This document shows positions 48,947 through 59,478 of a stretch of DNA of 64,000 bases, piece after piece; the stretch's first letter is position 1, and every line of letters begins with the position of its first letter. Below the pieces are notes generated by a model. That model worked only from the letters and a program-made list of their open reading frames with translations, made no database searches and was not told the origin of the DNA. Location of the stretch: assembly GCA_020747015.1 (NCBI GenBank), contig JAGTJM010000019.1:62001-126000 (forward strand), given 5' to 3'. This stretch comes from Pyrenochaeta sp. MPI-SDFR-AT-0127. Lineage: Eukaryota > Ascomycota > Dothideomycetes > Pleosporales > Cucurbitariaceae. The translations under genes and the position numbers were made by a program.

Positions 48947-50104
48947 ATGCGCTTCACCGCAGCACTTGCCCTTGCTTCCGGGGCCTTCGCCGCCCGTCCG
49001 TTCCTTGACGAACCAGATACAGGCATTGATGCTGCTCTTGGTCCAATAGTCGCCAATGGCTCACTTGCACCTCTGAAGTCAATTGTTGGCCTACCCGACT
49101 TCCAGTGGGCTGCTCGCCAGTACATGAACACCTCGGCGTACACATACTACCGCAATGGCGCAGCGGGCGAGTGGTCATACCGCAACAACCTCGAAGTCTT
49201 CCATCGATTCCGTCTGCGGCCTCGCGTCTTGGTAGACATTACCAGCATCGAGGCTTCCCTGCCGACAACCATCTTGGGATACAACTTCTCGGCACCATTC
49301 TTCATATCGCCTTGCGCTCGAGGAGGTTATGCCCATCCTGATGGTGAGCTCGGCCTCGTCAAGGGCGCAGGCGAGGCCAACATTCTATACATGCCTGCGC
49401 TCTACGCAAACAAGAAAGTCGAGGAGATCTACGCTGCTCGCAACTCCTCAGACCAAGTTCTCTTCCACCAAGTGTACCTTGACGGAGGCCTAAATGACAC
49501 ACAAATCCTACTCAAGCAACTCGAAACTGCGGGTGCCAAAGCCATCATCATGACTGTGGACTCCCCTGGAGACGGTATCAGGCACAGAGCTGCACGCTAC
49601 AGTGTCGGTTCCGCAAACACCCAGTACAGCTACCTTACTTGGGATTTGTGGCGCACACTCTCCAACTTCACTTCGCTTCCCATCATCCCCAAGGGTATCC
49701 AAACCGTTGAAGATGCGCGTGAGGCTGTCAACCAGGGCGCCAAAGCCATCTTCCTCTCCAACCACGGTGGCCGTCAACTCGATGGCTCGCCATCCTCTCT
49801 CGAAATTGCGCTGGAGATCCATAACGAAGACCCTGAGATTTTCAAGCAGATCGAGGTCTACGCCGATGGTGGTGTCCGCTATGGCGCTGACGTCCTGAAG
49901 CTTCTGGCACTCGGTGTAAAGGCTGTTGGACTCGGACGTCCTTTTATGTATTCCAACATTTATGGCGCGGCAGGTGTAGCAAAGGCAGCCCAAATCCTGA
50001 AGTACGAGATTGCCAACGATGCCGCCAACCTCGGCGTTGGAGATATCAAGAAGATTGGTCCTGAGTACGTGAACTGGAAGAGCACCAACCTGTGGTTCAG
50101 CTAG
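48947..50104 (+). CDS. Secreted FMN-dependent alpha-hydroxy-acid dehydrogenase
   Basis: An intronless frame of 385 residues from the ATG at 48947. The enzyme should oxidise an alpha-hydroxy acid, lactate- or glycolate-like, to the keto acid using FMN in a TIM barrel. Family features: RPRVLVDITSIEASLPTTIL near the N-terminus, VLFHQVYLDGGLND, KAIIMTVDSPGDGIRHR, the FMN-binding lysine in LPIIPKGIQTVEDA, the catalytic histidine in LSNHGGRQLDG, and phosphate-binding YADGGVRYGADVLKLLALG and VGLGRPFMY. A signal peptide, MRFTAALALASGAFAARP, and several NXS/NXT sites indicate secretion, which sets this fungal subgroup apart from cytosolic or mitochondrial relatives. An open frame upstream to 48878 lacks an ATG, and the signal peptide decides the start. 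Divergent from the nitrilase. Confidence 0.88.
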   Translation: MRFTAALALASGAFAARPFLDEPDTGIDAALGPIVANGSLAPLKSIVGLPDFQWAARQYMNTSAYTYYRNGAAGEWSYRNNLEVFHRFRLRPRVLVDITSIEASLPTTILGYNFSAPFFISPCARGGYAHPDGELGLVKGAGEANILYMPALYANKKVEEIYAARNSSDQVLFHQVYLDGGLNDTQILLKQLETAGAKAIIMTVDSPGDGIRHRAARYSVGSANTQYSYLTWDLWRTLSNFTSLPIIPKGIQTVEDAREAVNQGAKAIFLSNHGGRQLDGSPSSLEIALEIHNEDPEIFKQIEVYADGGVRYGADVLKLLALGVKAVGLGRPFMYSNIYGAAGVAKAAQILKYEIANDAANLGVGDIKKIGPEYVNWKSTNLWFS

Positions 50105-50344
50105 ATGATCTTAGCTTGAAGCTAAGGCAATGGCTTTGATTGAAGCGCATTTCTTCTTATCATTCACATCTGTATATATTATGAAATAGAATTCATGCAA
50201 AGATTCTGATTACCTTTGATCCACCCTCATCCTTTCTCTCCACTTTCGTCGACCAAATGTCCAACCCGCAACAAGCACCCACAAACTTCTCCACGCACTA
50301 GACGAGTAAGCGTCTGTTTCACATGACCCGACTTTTCCGTTCAC

Positions 50345-50762
50345 TTACATCATAACAACTAGGAGCACCTTTGCGGCCTGGCGCAACTGTGCGGTGCTAG
50401 CCCCCCCGTCCACATCCTTGAATTTGCTCTCCTCTATCTCATGCAAAGTAATCAGAGCTTGGAAGATGGCACATTCTTCCAAGACGGGAAACGTCCATCC
50501 AAATCCCTTTAGAGCCTCGTGGTAGCCCACCTGTCGAAATGCGTAGATCCTTGCCAGGTCGACTACGATAGACTCGCTCATCTATTCCGGATATTCAGCA
50601 AAGGTGTGACAGCTTGAAATAACCATAACGAACCGCGAAGAGCCCTTTCCCATATATTCCATCGACTCTTCTGCCAAGCTCGTAGAGAATGGCGAGGCTG
50701 ATGAGCGCGACTAGCGCGGCTAGCGCGTGTCCTGCAATGGCGTACGCAGTCGAGGATGCCAT
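50345..50762 (-). CDS. Putative small membrane protein gene or relic
   Basis: From the ATG at 50762 a frame reads MASSTAYAIAGHALAALVAL and continues through a clear membrane helix to GRRVDGIYGKGLFA. It stops soon after unless a 55-nt GT-AG intron (GTTCGT donor at about 50635, TAG acceptor at about 50581) is removed. With that splice the frame continues with MSESIVVDLARIYAFRQVGY and ends at 50345. The second part is soluble-looking (GFGWTFPVLEECAIFQALIT, then charged). No family recognised. The gene is short for the multi-helix proteins it brings to mind, so it may be a relic or lack further exons. Confidence 0.35.
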
Positions 50763-51703
50763 GTCTTGTTCCCAAGGTCCCGACCGTATCGACGGTTTGG
50801 GTGCTGAAACATGAGGTACCAGGCTGTTGGAAGTGGTGACTAGCAGGAGATGTGGGACGGGCGGGGTTGCATGCAGATACGAAAACGAAAAAGTCCAAGG
50901 CCGTGGGTCAGCCCCTTGTAATGTTGCCTATGGAGAATTATCTCACTCTCGCAGTTTCCTTGTGATGTTGAATCTAGAAGTCAAAATCTCACAGTGATTA
51001 TTGTGGGCTTTCTGGCTATTAGTACGTCATGTGATATAACCACTGCTGGGTATCTTTGTCATCATTCAATAGTCGAGTGTGATGTGGTATGTTGCGGCGC
51101 TCGTAATGCTTATCGCCATACATAATATACCAGCCTTGTGAGCAGCCTAGCAACAAGCATGTCCTTCGACCTTCGTGTCTAGTTTCAAAGGCCATGGTAG
51201 TCAGTCTGACGCACGACATCAATGAAAGTTCAATCATTGCTCCTGCCCAGGCCAGCATGCTAATTTCAGCGCTTGGCATACCGACACAGTGGCCAAAGGT
51301 GACTCTGCACTTGGTAGATGCTAGCGTGGTTGATACAGGTGAACCATCATATGTTCTTCAATAAGAGTAAGGATCAACCGCACATATTGGTCTTCTACAC
51401 ACCGTTCCCGAACCACTTTTCCCGGCATCAGTGAGGCCCAGGAACAACATACACCTCCGTACCAGCTTTCTCACTACCGAAGTCTCCTACTACGGGCCAC
51501 AATTTTCCCACCGTTCCTGGTTTCACTCCTACTACTGATGGTGGCTCCAGGGCAAAGAGCAAATTGAGTAAAAAGACGGACTTCATTATTGGATTGAGCG
51601 TGTTAATCGGAGTATGGTGACTGTTGCTAGTGTGCTTTGGGGTCTGCGCTTGTAGACAATGTTGATGTCGGAGACATTGAGATATTACACATGGAAAAAA
51701 GCT
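50763..51703. other. Intergenic region, no gene seen
   Basis: The minus frame at 51019-51279 has no family features. Nothing else is evident. Confidence 0.35.
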
Positions 51704-52759
51704 TCAGCGAGAAGCAACAGCAATACTGATCTGATGGACGTGATTTCTTCGGCCTGAAAGTGGCTGTTGATCGCCATTAAGTGATGTAGCACGAGCTGAA
51801 AGTGTGCAATTCCCTACTGGACGCTGTAAGGTGATATCAAATCGCTGCCATCCGTACTCGAATCGCGATTGAAGACTGGTATCAATCCATGTCCGGCCTT
51901 CATCGCAACTGACTTCCACCTTCTCAATACCATGGTCGCTCCATGCCCATCCATGCACCTGGATGTCGGGGCCCAACACGCTTTCGTCTGGCCTCGGACA
52001 TGTGATCATTGAATTAACCTCTACATTCCAAATGGGCCTCAGCGTTTTCTGCTGCGGATCTCGAGGATCTATTTCGTTGTAGAATCTCGTTGTATACGGA
52101 CCTGAGGCTCGTTCATCTTGGACTGAGAGTCTGGATAGCCACTTCGTCGAATTTGTTCCAAAGTATCCTGGCACGACGAGCCTGGCCGGCCCTCCTCGCT
52201 CTTTCGTCAGCGGCTCGCCGTTCATCTCGTAAGCTACCAGAACTTCAGGCTGGATAGCTTTAGCAATTGGAAAGTCTTTCTGATACCGATCCGCTGTCAC
52301 TCCAGCAAAGCTGCCCCTGTCCAAACCTTCCGACCAAATAAATCGCCTTTCATTCTTTGGCAAAACACCTACAAGAGATAGCAGATAAGAAAGTTGTACG
52401 CCTGTCCATCTTACATTTCCAATGCGCCATAGTGCTTCGACGGGCGGCTTCAGTGGGCTGCCGTAGCACTCGTGAAATGCTGTTACCGATGTCTGGGGTA
52501 GTTGCTTAAGTTGTTCGAGGCTCAAGGTAAGAGGACGTTCTACCAGGCCATCAATGATGAGCTGATATTTACTATAATCAACAACAGCGACACCCATATG
52601 CATCGTATGGAAAACATGGTCATCAGGCGTTATATAGCTATCGAGCTCATGCGGGGGTGGCGGATGGCGAATCTGAGCGCCTTCGGGATCAAGGCAGATG
52701 AATGCATCTCTCTCACCATCTATTGGTGACAACGTCTTTTCAAGTGTACGGCAATCCAT
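51704..52759 (-). CDS. Sulfite-oxidase-type molybdenum enzyme
   Basis: An intronless frame of 351 residues. It has the sulfite oxidase Moco-binding domain followed by the Mo-co dimerisation domain, with no cytochrome b5 or reductase part. Visible blocks: YQLIIDGLVERPLTLSLEQL, then the segment carrying the presumed molybdenum ligand, VTAFHECYGSP (Cys98), and WTGVQLSYLL. GGPARLVVPGYFGTNSTKWL is the classic Moco-site glycine-proline motif. The dimerisation domain has VNSMITCPRPDE, GWAWSDHGIEKVEVSCDEG and WQRFDITL. After the ligand cysteine, sulfite oxidases usually have a GN or AGN-type sequence; here it is YGSP, which suggests a subgroup with a different substrate. No mitochondrial or secretion signal is clear. 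The ATG at 52759 is the first in frame. Confidence 0.85.
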   Translation of the reverse strand: MDCRTLEKTLSPIDGERDAFICLDPEGAQIRHPPPPHELDSYITPDDHVFHTMHMGVAVVDYSKYQLIIDGLVERPLTLSLEQLKQLPQTSVTAFHECYGSPLKPPVEALWRIGNVRWTGVQLSYLLSLVGVLPKNERRFIWSEGLDRGSFAGVTADRYQKDFPIAKAIQPEVLVAYEMNGEPLTKERGGPARLVVPGYFGTNSTKWLSRLSVQDERASGPYTTRFYNEIDPRDPQQKTLRPIWNVEVNSMITCPRPDESVLGPDIQVHGWAWSDHGIEKVEVSCDEGRTWIDTSLQSRFEYGWQRFDITLQRPVGNCTLSARATSLNGDQQPLSGRRNHVHQISIAVASR

Positions 52760-53514
52760 TTAGCTCATGCAAAGGCCGGCGAACACCCAAGTAGATACCA
52801 AGTATGTTCTAAGTTTTCTTGTGTAACTAGTGTCGCTTATCGAAGCTATTTTGGACGAGTCGGTGTGTGTTTGCTCACTTGACTATTTTGTAAGCGGCAG
52901 AAGGCAAATGGGGAAGTATCAAGCTTATATCAAGCTATCAATTGAAGCTTGAGCATCGATATGTTGGTTCATGTAAGTGTTTGTAGAGCCGAGGGTGAGT
53001 CAGAATTAAACACGCTAATGACTAAAGTGGTGCTTTGGACCCCTCAGAGCTCTACTCACAAAAGTCGTGATGGAGCTAGTGTCGATGGATCACCATCAAG
53101 TACCGCAGACATCGTGTCATTGAAACTTGCAATACCCAATGTTGGGCATACACAATGTCAACGTCCCACTACCTAGGACGAACACACGGCGTTTTTCGAC
53201 ACCGGTGCCATCCGTGATTTGATGACGAACAAACTCAATCCCTTCTTAGTTCCAAAAGATCTTGATCGACAGACCATATTTCCGCAGAACGGACGCAATC
53301 TACAGTAATGTAGAATGGTACCTAAGCATTCATGCAGATACATTCCGAGCTTGCCCTTTAAGTTTCTGGATTCTCCTGCGACCGACCAAATTCTGTTCTC
53401 AACCTAATATTCCCACATCTAATTCATATACAACCTAAGGCGAAAGATAGACGAACTTATAATGTATGATTCAAACGGCATATTTCCAATAATCAGACAA
53501 TTTATCATGGCAAT
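52760..53514. other. Intergenic region, no gene seen
   Basis: A short self-complementary stretch (tcaagctatcaattgaagcttgag, about 52930-52953) is present. Short frames have no family features. Confidence 0.35.
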
Positions 53515-53898
53515 TTAGGCGCCAGCCGTCATCCCAAACCATCCACATGTTGCAATCGCCAATCCCGACAATCCTCTGAACCATGCCTTCTTTGGTACAC
53601 CCTCCTTCCAGCATACATAAGCGTCGATCGCCCCAATGTACCCACCCAACAAGAACATTAACGTATCCACCACTTCTAGCTTACTCTGCAAATAGAAAGT
53701 CCACAGCGCTAAGCCAATAGTGGTGGTACGACCCATGCCAAGAACCATGATAGTTTGTGCTTCTTTTGAACTGGCAATACGCTGCGGTATTCCCATTTCA
53801 CGGATTGCGTACTCAGCATTAAATATGGGAACCATACCCCCGAATGTAAGAGCTGTTGCCACGAAAAGCGCTGGGACGTGGTTAAGTTCGAATGACAT
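53515..53898 (-). CDS. DUF4267-type small membrane protein
   Basis: An intronless frame of 127 residues with four hydrophobic segments: PALFVATALTFGGMVPIF, IMVLGMGRTTTIGLALWTF, VDTLMFLLGGYIGAIDAY and FRGLSGLAIATCGWFGMTA. The length, four-helix plan and the GMGRTTTIG and IGAIDAYVCWKEG segments fit the fungal DUF4267 family. Its function is unknown, though such genes often sit near secondary-metabolism or stress genes. The ATG at 53898 begins the first helix region with a normal leader. Confidence 0.75.
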   Translation of the reverse strand: MSFELNHVPALFVATALTFGGMVPIFNAEYAIREMGIPQRIASSKEAQTIMVLGMGRTTTIGLALWTFYLQSKLEVVDTLMFLLGGYIGAIDAYVCWKEGVPKKAWFRGLSGLAIATCGWFGMTAGA

Positions 53899-54773
53899 GG
53901 TGATTGGCCTGTGATTTGGGGGCCGTTAGTGATTGTTACGGGCTGACAGCGATGGTTGGCTTACTGATCAAGGTGGGTTGTGAGCTCAGCTGCTGCCGGC
54001 AGATAAGATACGAGCTTGTGAAGACTTGTACCCAGTTTACGATTACACGTTGGTCAGGCAGAAGCTAGCAATAGCAAGGTATGAATTTCGGGTGTGCAAT
54101 TTCAGTGTTGCAATTCGTCATAAATATTTGACTGGATAAGGCATCCCGAGGTGGGGTGGCTTTGTCATCTCACGCTGCAGTCACAGTGCATCGTGCGATG
54201 CATTCTCAAACTTCATTCACATTTGATAAAATACGTATCCTCCTAATATTGTTTGGGAGGCCCTTTCTCTGAGCAAGCCTTGGGGAATGGCGAAGGTCAT
54301 GATGGACTTTGCTCACGCGGTTCTTGGTATACGCGCACGAGCCAAAGGCAACACTGCGTCACTATTTGAGCCTCTCAACCACCCAAGTTCAGCATGGCTG
54401 CAGAGCTCGAGCTTCACACCATGTCCAAGATGGTTGGCACAATTTATCATACCCTGCCAAACCTGGCGAGAGGTGCCGTCGCTCATGCCCGGAGAGCCAA
54501 AGATACTCACCGATCTCCAATCACAGCTGTGCAAGCTGACAATGATCCCGCTGGGTCGGTCGCACATTACTGGGTTCCACTATTGAAACCCGAGTGAAGC
54601 AACCGATAAACAATCTAGTCGTCAGTTTGTCACCGCAGTCGGGTCTGACTTGCATTATGCGCCTTTGTACATATGAGTATAGGAATCTATCGCTCGACAA
54701 ACAGTTTTGTGTCTACCCCAATCTCGACGCCGCATCGTGATACACCGTTACAATACTCTTAGAGGGTATCGCT
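53899..54773. other. Intergenic region, no gene seen
   Basis: Plus frames at 54287-54586 and 54394-54597 overlap each other and show no family features. The region should hold the promoters of the DUF4267 gene and of the rhodopsin-like gene. Confidence 0.35.
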
Positions 54774-56103
54774 ATGGATCTCAACACAGACCCTTCAAAG
54801 ATCCCTCTTGCACCGAATCCCAATGGAAACCCGCCAAATTTTGTCGATCCTCCGACACTCGAGCATACCATCCACAGTTTTGGGATAGCACTTATGATCA
54901 TTAGTGTAGTACTCTTATTACTCCGCCTCTACGCAAACCTCAAACATACAGGACGATTCCGTCTCGACGATGGCAAGTACTGTGTTTCCGTCTTGCGCCT
55001 CGATACTCATGTGCGCCAGTTCTATGTATCATCGGCTGGGCCACAGCATCAGCTTTATGGATAATCACGGATAGCATCGCAGCAGACGGAATCGCTCGCC
55101 ACGCATGGGATGTACCGAGGAGTGTCATAACTACGTCCTACATGAAGCGGACTTTCGCCCAGGAAATTATCGGGACCTGCGCCATGTGGGTTGTTAAAGC
55201 TTGCATTCTCACCCTTTTCATTCGCATATTTGACAGTGTCCGCTGGATGCGCATGTCAGCATATGCTATACTCATAATAGCAGGCCTCTTCTACCTTGCT
55301 AGTATCGCGATCTGGGTTGCGTATTGCGCTCCTCGCCCCGGCAAGAATTGGGATTCCGATGATTTGCTCAGGACATCTTCGAGCAAACTAGTTACAATCA
55401 CTGTCGTTGCGACGGGAGTTGCTAGTGTCGCTATCGATTGTACTATGTTTGTGTTGCCATTTCCAATTATTGCTCATTTACAACTGGATTGGAACAAGAA
55501 GATCAGACTTGTTATTGTCTTCTCAGTGGCGTTATGGTACGTTTCCGGTGATTGGAAGAAGACTCAGCACCACCGACTAACACAACCAGTACTGTGGTGG
55601 CAGCTTGTGCCTCGCTGGTGTATCGGATCAGATACTTCCAAGGCGCAAAAGGCGACGTGACATGGGTTTCTATGAACGTTTTGATCACCTCGTATGTGTT
55701 TCAAGCTTAGTGTTTTATAGGAGCTACGATAGAAATACTGACAATTTTGAACAGTTCCGCTGAGCAATTTGGGACCGTCATAGTCAGCTGCGCCCCCGCA
55801 TTATCGTCTTTCTGGAATAACATCTTCACAAAAACACGACTCTACTCAACCCTCCGTTCGAGACTCTCGAGGCGTCACTATAGCCAAGAGACGCTTGAAG
55901 GCCCTAAGACTTGCCCATATGCTTCTCAAATGCAACTCACGAACGTTGAGATGAAAGCCCATGATCCTTACCCCGTTACTGATGGCTTACAATCCGTTGC
56001 ATCTGAAGATTATGTCTCTTTAGACCAAAGGCCTACAGGTAGCTTCATTACTAGTGCGATCACTATGACAACACATATTGAAACACGAACCGATGCAAGA
56101 TGA
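54774..56103 (+). CDS. Rhodopsin-like seven-helix membrane protein (fungal PTH11-related type)
   Basis: Four exons, 54774-54972, 55020-55536, 55590-55691 and 55755-56103, give 388 residues. Seven hydrophobic segments are spread over residues 30-285, including SFGIALMIISVVLLLLRLYA, VLCIIGWATASALWIIT, AYAILIIAGLFYLASIAIWV and VAIDCTMFVLPFPIIAHLQL. The motif RFRLDDVLCIIGW, formed across intron 1, matches the family's (R)xDD segment after helix 1. A conserved CxP-type loop (YCAPRPGKNW) follows the fourth helix, and the hydrophilic tail is Ser/Thr-rich. Such proteins are predicted receptor-like membrane proteins of filamentous ascomycetes, with ligands mostly unknown. Intron 1 (54973-55019) has a GC donor (GCAAGT) instead of GT; without removing it the frame is lost. 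Introns 2 and 3 are standard. The DD motif and first helix support the ATG at 54774. Confidence 0.8.
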
Positions 56104-57420
56104 ATAACGTGGAAGAATCTGGATTCAAAATGCCAAAGAGGGCATATGATCAGCCTGCAACTCATGTTGCAAATCATTGGGAGAAGGTCGAGCAAAAGGA
56201 TGTTTCCGAGAATCGTTGATGCGAGACCTCAGCAAGAGGTTGGTAAAGATCTGCAATCGACTCAAGTTATTCAAAAACATCAGACAAGAAGGCTCTTGCA
56301 GTAGCCATAATGGAGGCGCATGTTTCTGTAGGAAATATGGACTGCCGCAATATCGAGTGTTCTGGTAAGGAAGGGATGAATGGTTCTCCCATCTTATGTT
56401 GTATCTCAAAACACGCGAAACATTGTTTGATACACGGATAGTGCTACAAGGTCATCAACACAACTTTCCTTGTACTTCTGACAATGTTGTGAACGTGTGA
56501 GGAGCTCGGCCTTTACACTTGAATACATGGAAGCGCGCTATATTGCAGGGGGAGGGGCGATACTCATAAGAAAACACTTACTAGGGAGGACGCATGCGTG
56601 CGATCGATAGTCCTAGCAACTCGCTACTACCGCCGTAAACAGCCACTGAGGTGAGGTGCCTTATGAATATTTCAGACCAAAATCAATGGAAGGGGTGCAG
56701 ATGATATACAGGGTAGATTTCGACGTATCCACTCGGTCAATCGTCCAAATGATCATGACTCAGACGAGATCGTTGATCTAGTCTGTCAGGACGAAAGAAC
56801 GTAGAATTGTGATATCCAGAGCCTAGTTGAACTTTGAGATTCAAGGACGGATAGGTGAGGGATGCTCGTGAGCCCGAAAGATTGATAATATGGACGACAG
56901 TAAATCATACGTGGAGAATGCAGCTTAGGTCAGAGCATAGAAGCTTTATCGTATCATAGGTCTAGTTATTCTATGCACAAAGAATCACGATTGTAATAAG
57001 CCTTAAAGCTTGGTTATGTAACATGTCCAAGCCGATGAACCGTAGTGGGGTAGACAGGCCACCAATCAAGCCGATAGGCTCTTAGCGTACGCTCGCTTTT
57101 GTTAGATATCGGGTATGACGTTTTAGGCAGTTCGGAACGACGCAGTCCATCTCGCGATAGGCTGTGAAACAATTACATTGTTAGAATGGAGACATCTGAG
57201 ATTGAAGCTTAACCGATAAAGGGGGCATTGGTGGATTTGAAAAGCAAGAGCAACTCTCACATAAGGAATCACCACTGTACTCACTGGAACCCAGGATAAA
57301 CCCATCGAGCGCCGCCTTGAAGTCCTACCACAACAATAACGGACTTCTTTTTTTTTAAAAAAAAATATCTTGACCAGTGCTTACTTGTTAAGTTGCGTGA
57401 TAGCTATAAATCGTTAAAGA
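56104..57420. other. Intergenic region with a T10/A9 tract
   Basis: No supportable gene. At about 57349-57367 a run of T is followed directly by a run of A, shortly before the aldo-keto reductase start, perhaps a promoter poly(dA:dT) element. Confidence 0.4.
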
Positions 57421-58518
57421 ATGCCATCACTTGCGGTAAATCTTGAAGAGCGCATCATCTTGGGGTTGATGACTTATGGTAAATATTTGATCAAAATTTT
57501 GCTTCAAATGCATGTTCACATGAAATAGGCCCAGATGATAAGGCAGGAGCGCGCATTCTTGACCTTGGAGAATTCAATAAACATCTTGATTACTTTCAAA
57601 AGCAGGGGTACAATGAAGTCGATACGGCAAGAATGTATGTGAATGGCAAGCAAGAAGCCTGGACTCGGGATGCAAGATGGAAAGATCGCGGCTTGACTCT
57701 GGCAACGAAGGTATATCCGGAAAAGGATGGCATGCATGAGCCTACCCAGCTGCGAAAGCATTTCACCACTTCATTACGTGAGCTTGGTACTGAGTCAGTC
57801 GACATCTTCTATTTACATGCACCTGACCGCACGGTCCCTTTTGAGGATACGCTAGCGGAGGTGAACAAACTTTACCAAGAAGGGAGATTTAAGCAACTCG
57901 GGCTATCAAACTACCCAGCATGGGAGGTTTCGGAAATCTACAATATTGCGAAAGAACGAGGATGGGTGAGGCCTACCATTTATCAGGCCATGTACAACGC
58001 CATCAGTAAGTAATTCGCCTATTCTCAGCCATTAAAGCATTAAGAAAAACGTAGCTCGCGAGATTGAATCGGAACTCATTCCCTGCTGCCGCAAATATGG
58101 CCTCGATATTGTTATCTACAATCCCTTAGCAGGTGGCCTTTTCTCGGGCAAAATCAAAACCGCAGGCCTCGCTCCCACTAGTGGTCGCTTTTCTGATTCA
58201 TATCAATGGGGACAGCTGTACCGCGACCGTTACCTAAGCGACGCTAATATGCAAGCTTTAAAAATTGTCGAGAATGCTACTCAGAAGCACGGCCTTACGT
58301 TACTGGAAACTGCGTTAAGATGGACTATTCATCATTCAGCCTTGAACACAAGAGTTAAAATGGGAAACGATGGTGTTATTATTGGTGTGAGTAACTTTGA
58401 GCAATTGGAAGGAAATCTGAAAGATTTCAAGAAGAGCCCATTGCCGAGTGATGTAGTCGAAGCATTGGACCAGGCGTGGTTAGTTGCGAAAGCTTCAGCT
58501 CCATCTTACTGGCGCTAG
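57421..58518 (+). CDS. Aldo-keto reductase (AKR7-like)
   Basis: Three exons, 57421-57478, 57529-58005 and 58055-58518, give 332 residues in a TIM barrel using NADPH to reduce aldehydes or ketones. Catalytic residues are in view: Asp and Tyr in NEVDTARMYVNGKQE, Lys in LTLATKVYPEK and His in IFYLHAPDR. Further family blocks are LGLSNYPAWEV, YNPLAGGLFSGK, FSDSYQWGQLYRDRY and, for cofactor binding, VIIGVSNFEQLEGNL. The YNPLAGGL...YRDRY stretch is typical of the aflatoxin-aldehyde reductase group (AKR7). Introns are 50 and 49 nt. The first exon is only 58 nt (MPSLAVNLEERIILGLMTYG) and carries the first strand of the barrel, which supports the ATG at 57421. Confidence 0.88.
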
Positions 58519-59478
58519 ACAGTATGGGCACATGTTACAATAATCTTTCTCAAAGTGTATGCATCTGCTTAGGGGCTATCATAAGCTAGAATGAGGACTA
58601 TGTAAATTAGAGTCTGACAAGTCGAAGGCTTGGCAGAGGAGCATCCCTTAGAAATGGAATCATGAAAGTTTAAACAAAACTCGAATTAAAATATTAATTC
58701 CAAATATACTCAGCTATCCGTTTCGCAGTTTTGCGATACTTAATACTGTATATAGGCGTTAAAACAGTTCAGTACTGGTCTGTGCGCTTAAACTTTTGCA
58801 CTTGTTGTCGCATGTGGAAACGAGACTTACGCAAATATTTAACTTAAGTAGAAGACTTCTAACTTCACCATTTCATTAACATTGCACAACAGAATATGAA
58901 GAATAATCATATGCAATCTAAATCTCATAATCTGCTCAAATAGACATTGGCATATCGGCCAATCGCATTGCAGCGTTCCTGCCTACCGGATTCACCAATT
59001 CGAACTCGTAGATGCTTCTGTTTCAATCGGTGAGCAGATTCACTTTCCAAAAGTCTACAAAGCGAAAGTAAGAACGAAGAATGCGTAGTTCTCTCGCCTG
59101 CAGTAAATAGTCGCGAATGCGAGCAAGAGTCATGTAACCTGATCGCAAACGAATCCAAACGGATACCGGAGAGCAATTGCAACCAATAGTACACCACGAG
59201 CCGCTAGTATCTCCAGCAACACCAGCAACATATTGTGCACATCTTTGTGCACTAAATATAAGGAGAGATTCCTAAACAAGGCTCGTTAAGTCGAAATAGA
59301 TACTTATTACTGTTGGGAACTCACAGGATCTATTCAGCACGAGATTATTATTCCAATAGTGTCTAGATAAACCCCGCTTACATCCAATCTCCGGGCCGGT
59401 TTCAATCCATCTGCTAGATTCTAAGCGTTCAGTTTTCGATCCTGCCGTCTTAATTCTAGATTCATCACCATTTCAAAA
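58519..59478. other. Intergenic region, no gene seen
   Basis: Somewhat AT-rich. A minus frame at 58925-59197 lacks family features. Confidence 0.35.

Noticed and set aside
54287..54597. Two overlapping plus-strand frames
   Set aside because: Neither has domain features and neither is joined by plausible introns to the downstream gene.
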